Below, one piece after another: positions 4,934 through 5,904 of a stretch of 5,904 nt of DNA. Source of the DNA: Lutispora sp. (GTDB lineage: Bacteria > Bacillota > Clostridia > Lutisporales > Lutisporaceae). The notes under the pieces are model-generated. The model had not been told where the DNA came from and did not search any database. It was given only the letters and a program-made list of their open reading frames with translations. Numbering within the stretch: the stretch's first letter is position 1; the number at the start of each line of letters is the position of its first letter. Position numbers and translations under genes: made by a program. The stretch covers positions 1-5,904 of the forward strand of contig JAUQXG010000020.1 in assembly GCA_030834765.1 (NCBI GenBank). Direction: 5' to 3'.

Positions 4934-5887
4934 TTGAATAAATTACCTAGATCTGTTATTGATTTTTTAAATTATATGGGAACCATCAAAGGAAAATCTA
5001 AAAATACAATTCAAGCCTATTCTTATGACTTAGAAGTTTTCTTCAAGTTTATGAAAAATAGGAAAAATAATACATTGCTTGACTCAAATTATGACATGGA
5101 TAACATTTTGATTCATGATATTGATGACAATTTTATTAAAACCATTAATTTAGTTGACTTGTATGCATTTCTATCCTATGTATCTAATTATCGTCATAAT
5201 AAAAATTATGCCAGAGCACGAAAAGTTGCATGCTTGAGATCTTATTTTAAATATTTACACACCAAAGTTAAAACAATAGATCAAAACCCTGCTGAAGAAT
5301 TAGAAACTCCAAAAATTAACAGCAGGCACCCTGTTCACTTGACTTTGGATGAAAGCAAGAAGTTACTAACAAGCATCGATGGAGAAAATGCGGCAAGAGA
5401 TTTTGCAATCATAACATTATTTTTAAATTGTGGACTTCGTCTATCAGAATTAACTGGAATTGATATAGATAAAATATCAGAAGACACGCTAACTGTTATT
5501 GGTAAAGGGAATAAAGAAAGGACTATTTATTTAAATAAAGCTTGCACAAGTGCAATCGACCATTATAGAAAAGATAGACAAACTGATGGTGTTATAGATA
5601 AAAGTGCTTTGTTCTTGAGCGAAAGAAAGAAGCGGATCAGCAAGAGAACGGTTCAGTATATTGTAAAAAAATATATCGAAAGTGCAGGACTGGATTCAAA
5701 TAAATTCTCAACCCATAAATTAAGACATACTGCCGCAACTTTAATGTATAAGTATGGAAATGTTGATATTAGAGCATTACAACAAATATTAGGACATGAG
5801 AATATCTCTACAACGCAAATATACACCCATGTTGATGATGAACGTTTAAGAGAAGCTATAAAATCAAATCCGTTATCCCAAGAATAA
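4934..5887 (+). CDS. Xer-like tyrosine recombinase (site-specific integrase family)
   Basis: From TTG 4934 the protein has 317 residues. An N-terminal SAM-like core-binding domain (about 7-110, with GKSKNTIQAYSYDL) is followed by the catalytic domain (about 132-305). All six active-site residues are visible: Arg169 (CGLRLSEL), Lys191 (GKGNKER), His261 and Arg264 (THKLRHT), His288 (LGHE) and the nucleophile Tyr297 (TTQIYTHV). They sit 17-21 positions later than in E. coli XerD, reflecting an insertion of about 20 residues in the N-terminal domain (around 42-70). The C-terminus ends SNPLSQE instead of the HPRA-type end of canonical XerC/XerD. It breaks and rejoins DNA at paired core sites. Compact size and a housekeeping neighbourhood suggest a chromosomal Xer paralogue rather than a phage integrase, but its target is unknown. 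If GTG 4925 is used the protein is three residues longer. It is divergent from tRNA-Trp. Confidence 0.9.
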   Translation: MNKLPRSVIDFLNYMGTIKGKSKNTIQAYSYDLEVFFKFMKNRKNNTLLDSNYDMDNILIHDIDDNFIKTINLVDLYAFLSYVSNYRHNKNYARARKVACLRSYFKYLHTKVKTIDQNPAEELETPKINSRHPVHLTLDESKKLLTSIDGENAARDFAIITLFLNCGLRLSELTGIDIDKISEDTLTVIGKGNKERTIYLNKACTSAIDHYRKDRQTDGVIDKSALFLSERKKRISKRTVQYIVKKYIESAGLDSNKFSTHKLRHTAATLMYKYGNVDIRALQQILGHENISTTQIYTHVDDERLREAIKSNPLSQE

Positions 5888-5904
5888 TATATAGTCTACA
5901 TAAT

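Noticed and set aside
4646..5887. tRNA-Trp plus recombinase as the edge of an integrated genomic island
   Set aside because: Elements integrated in a tRNA gene normally lie at its 3' end. Here the recombinase is on the 5' side, the tRNA 3' end faces the purB terminator, no duplicate of the tRNA 3' end is visible, and the enzyme is Xer-like.

Overview
The window is AT-rich (low-GC) DNA with strong GGAGG-type ribosome binding sites, tightly packed same-strand genes, and a sporulation gene (spoVS) behind a sigma-H-type promoter. This points to an endospore-forming member of the Clostridia. The genus cannot be fixed from the sequence alone. Most of the content is chromosomal housekeeping. I see no phage, transposon, CRISPR or defence cassette.

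Left part (1-617, + strand): the C-terminal end of a YmdB-type metallophosphoesterase runs in from the left edge. spoVS follows, starting at a TTG codon. The 109-base gap between them holds an excellent match to a sigma-H promoter. ymdB next to spoVS is the arrangement known from Bacillus subtilis.

Central operon (about 687-4320, + strand): an extended -10 promoter precedes three genes separated by only 13-16 bases. They encode a PHP-domain phosphoesterase, an aspartate-type (class I, subgroup Ib-like) aminotransferase and adenylosuccinate lyase (purB). A long AT-rich hairpin with a U-run ends the operon. The aminotransferase can interconvert aspartate and oxaloacetate. Aspartate is the nitrogen donor for the two purine intermediates that PurB cleaves to fumarate, so the last two genes are metabolically linked. 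The PHP protein probably hydrolyses small nucleotide phosphates or very short RNAs. With YmdB upstream, the region has a nucleotide-turnover flavour, but that is inference.

Right part (4321-5904): a non-coding AT-rich stretch is followed by a complete tRNA-Trp(CCA) on the minus strand, with its own near-consensus promoter and a terminator. Divergently from it lies a complete Xer-like tyrosine recombinase, also apparently TTG-started, with all six catalytic residues. Just upstream of the recombinase is a 28-bp imperfect inverted repeat that divides as 11-6-11, the geometry of a Xer core recombination site. It could equally be an operator or an mRNA hairpin. This is the most interesting unexplained element in the window.
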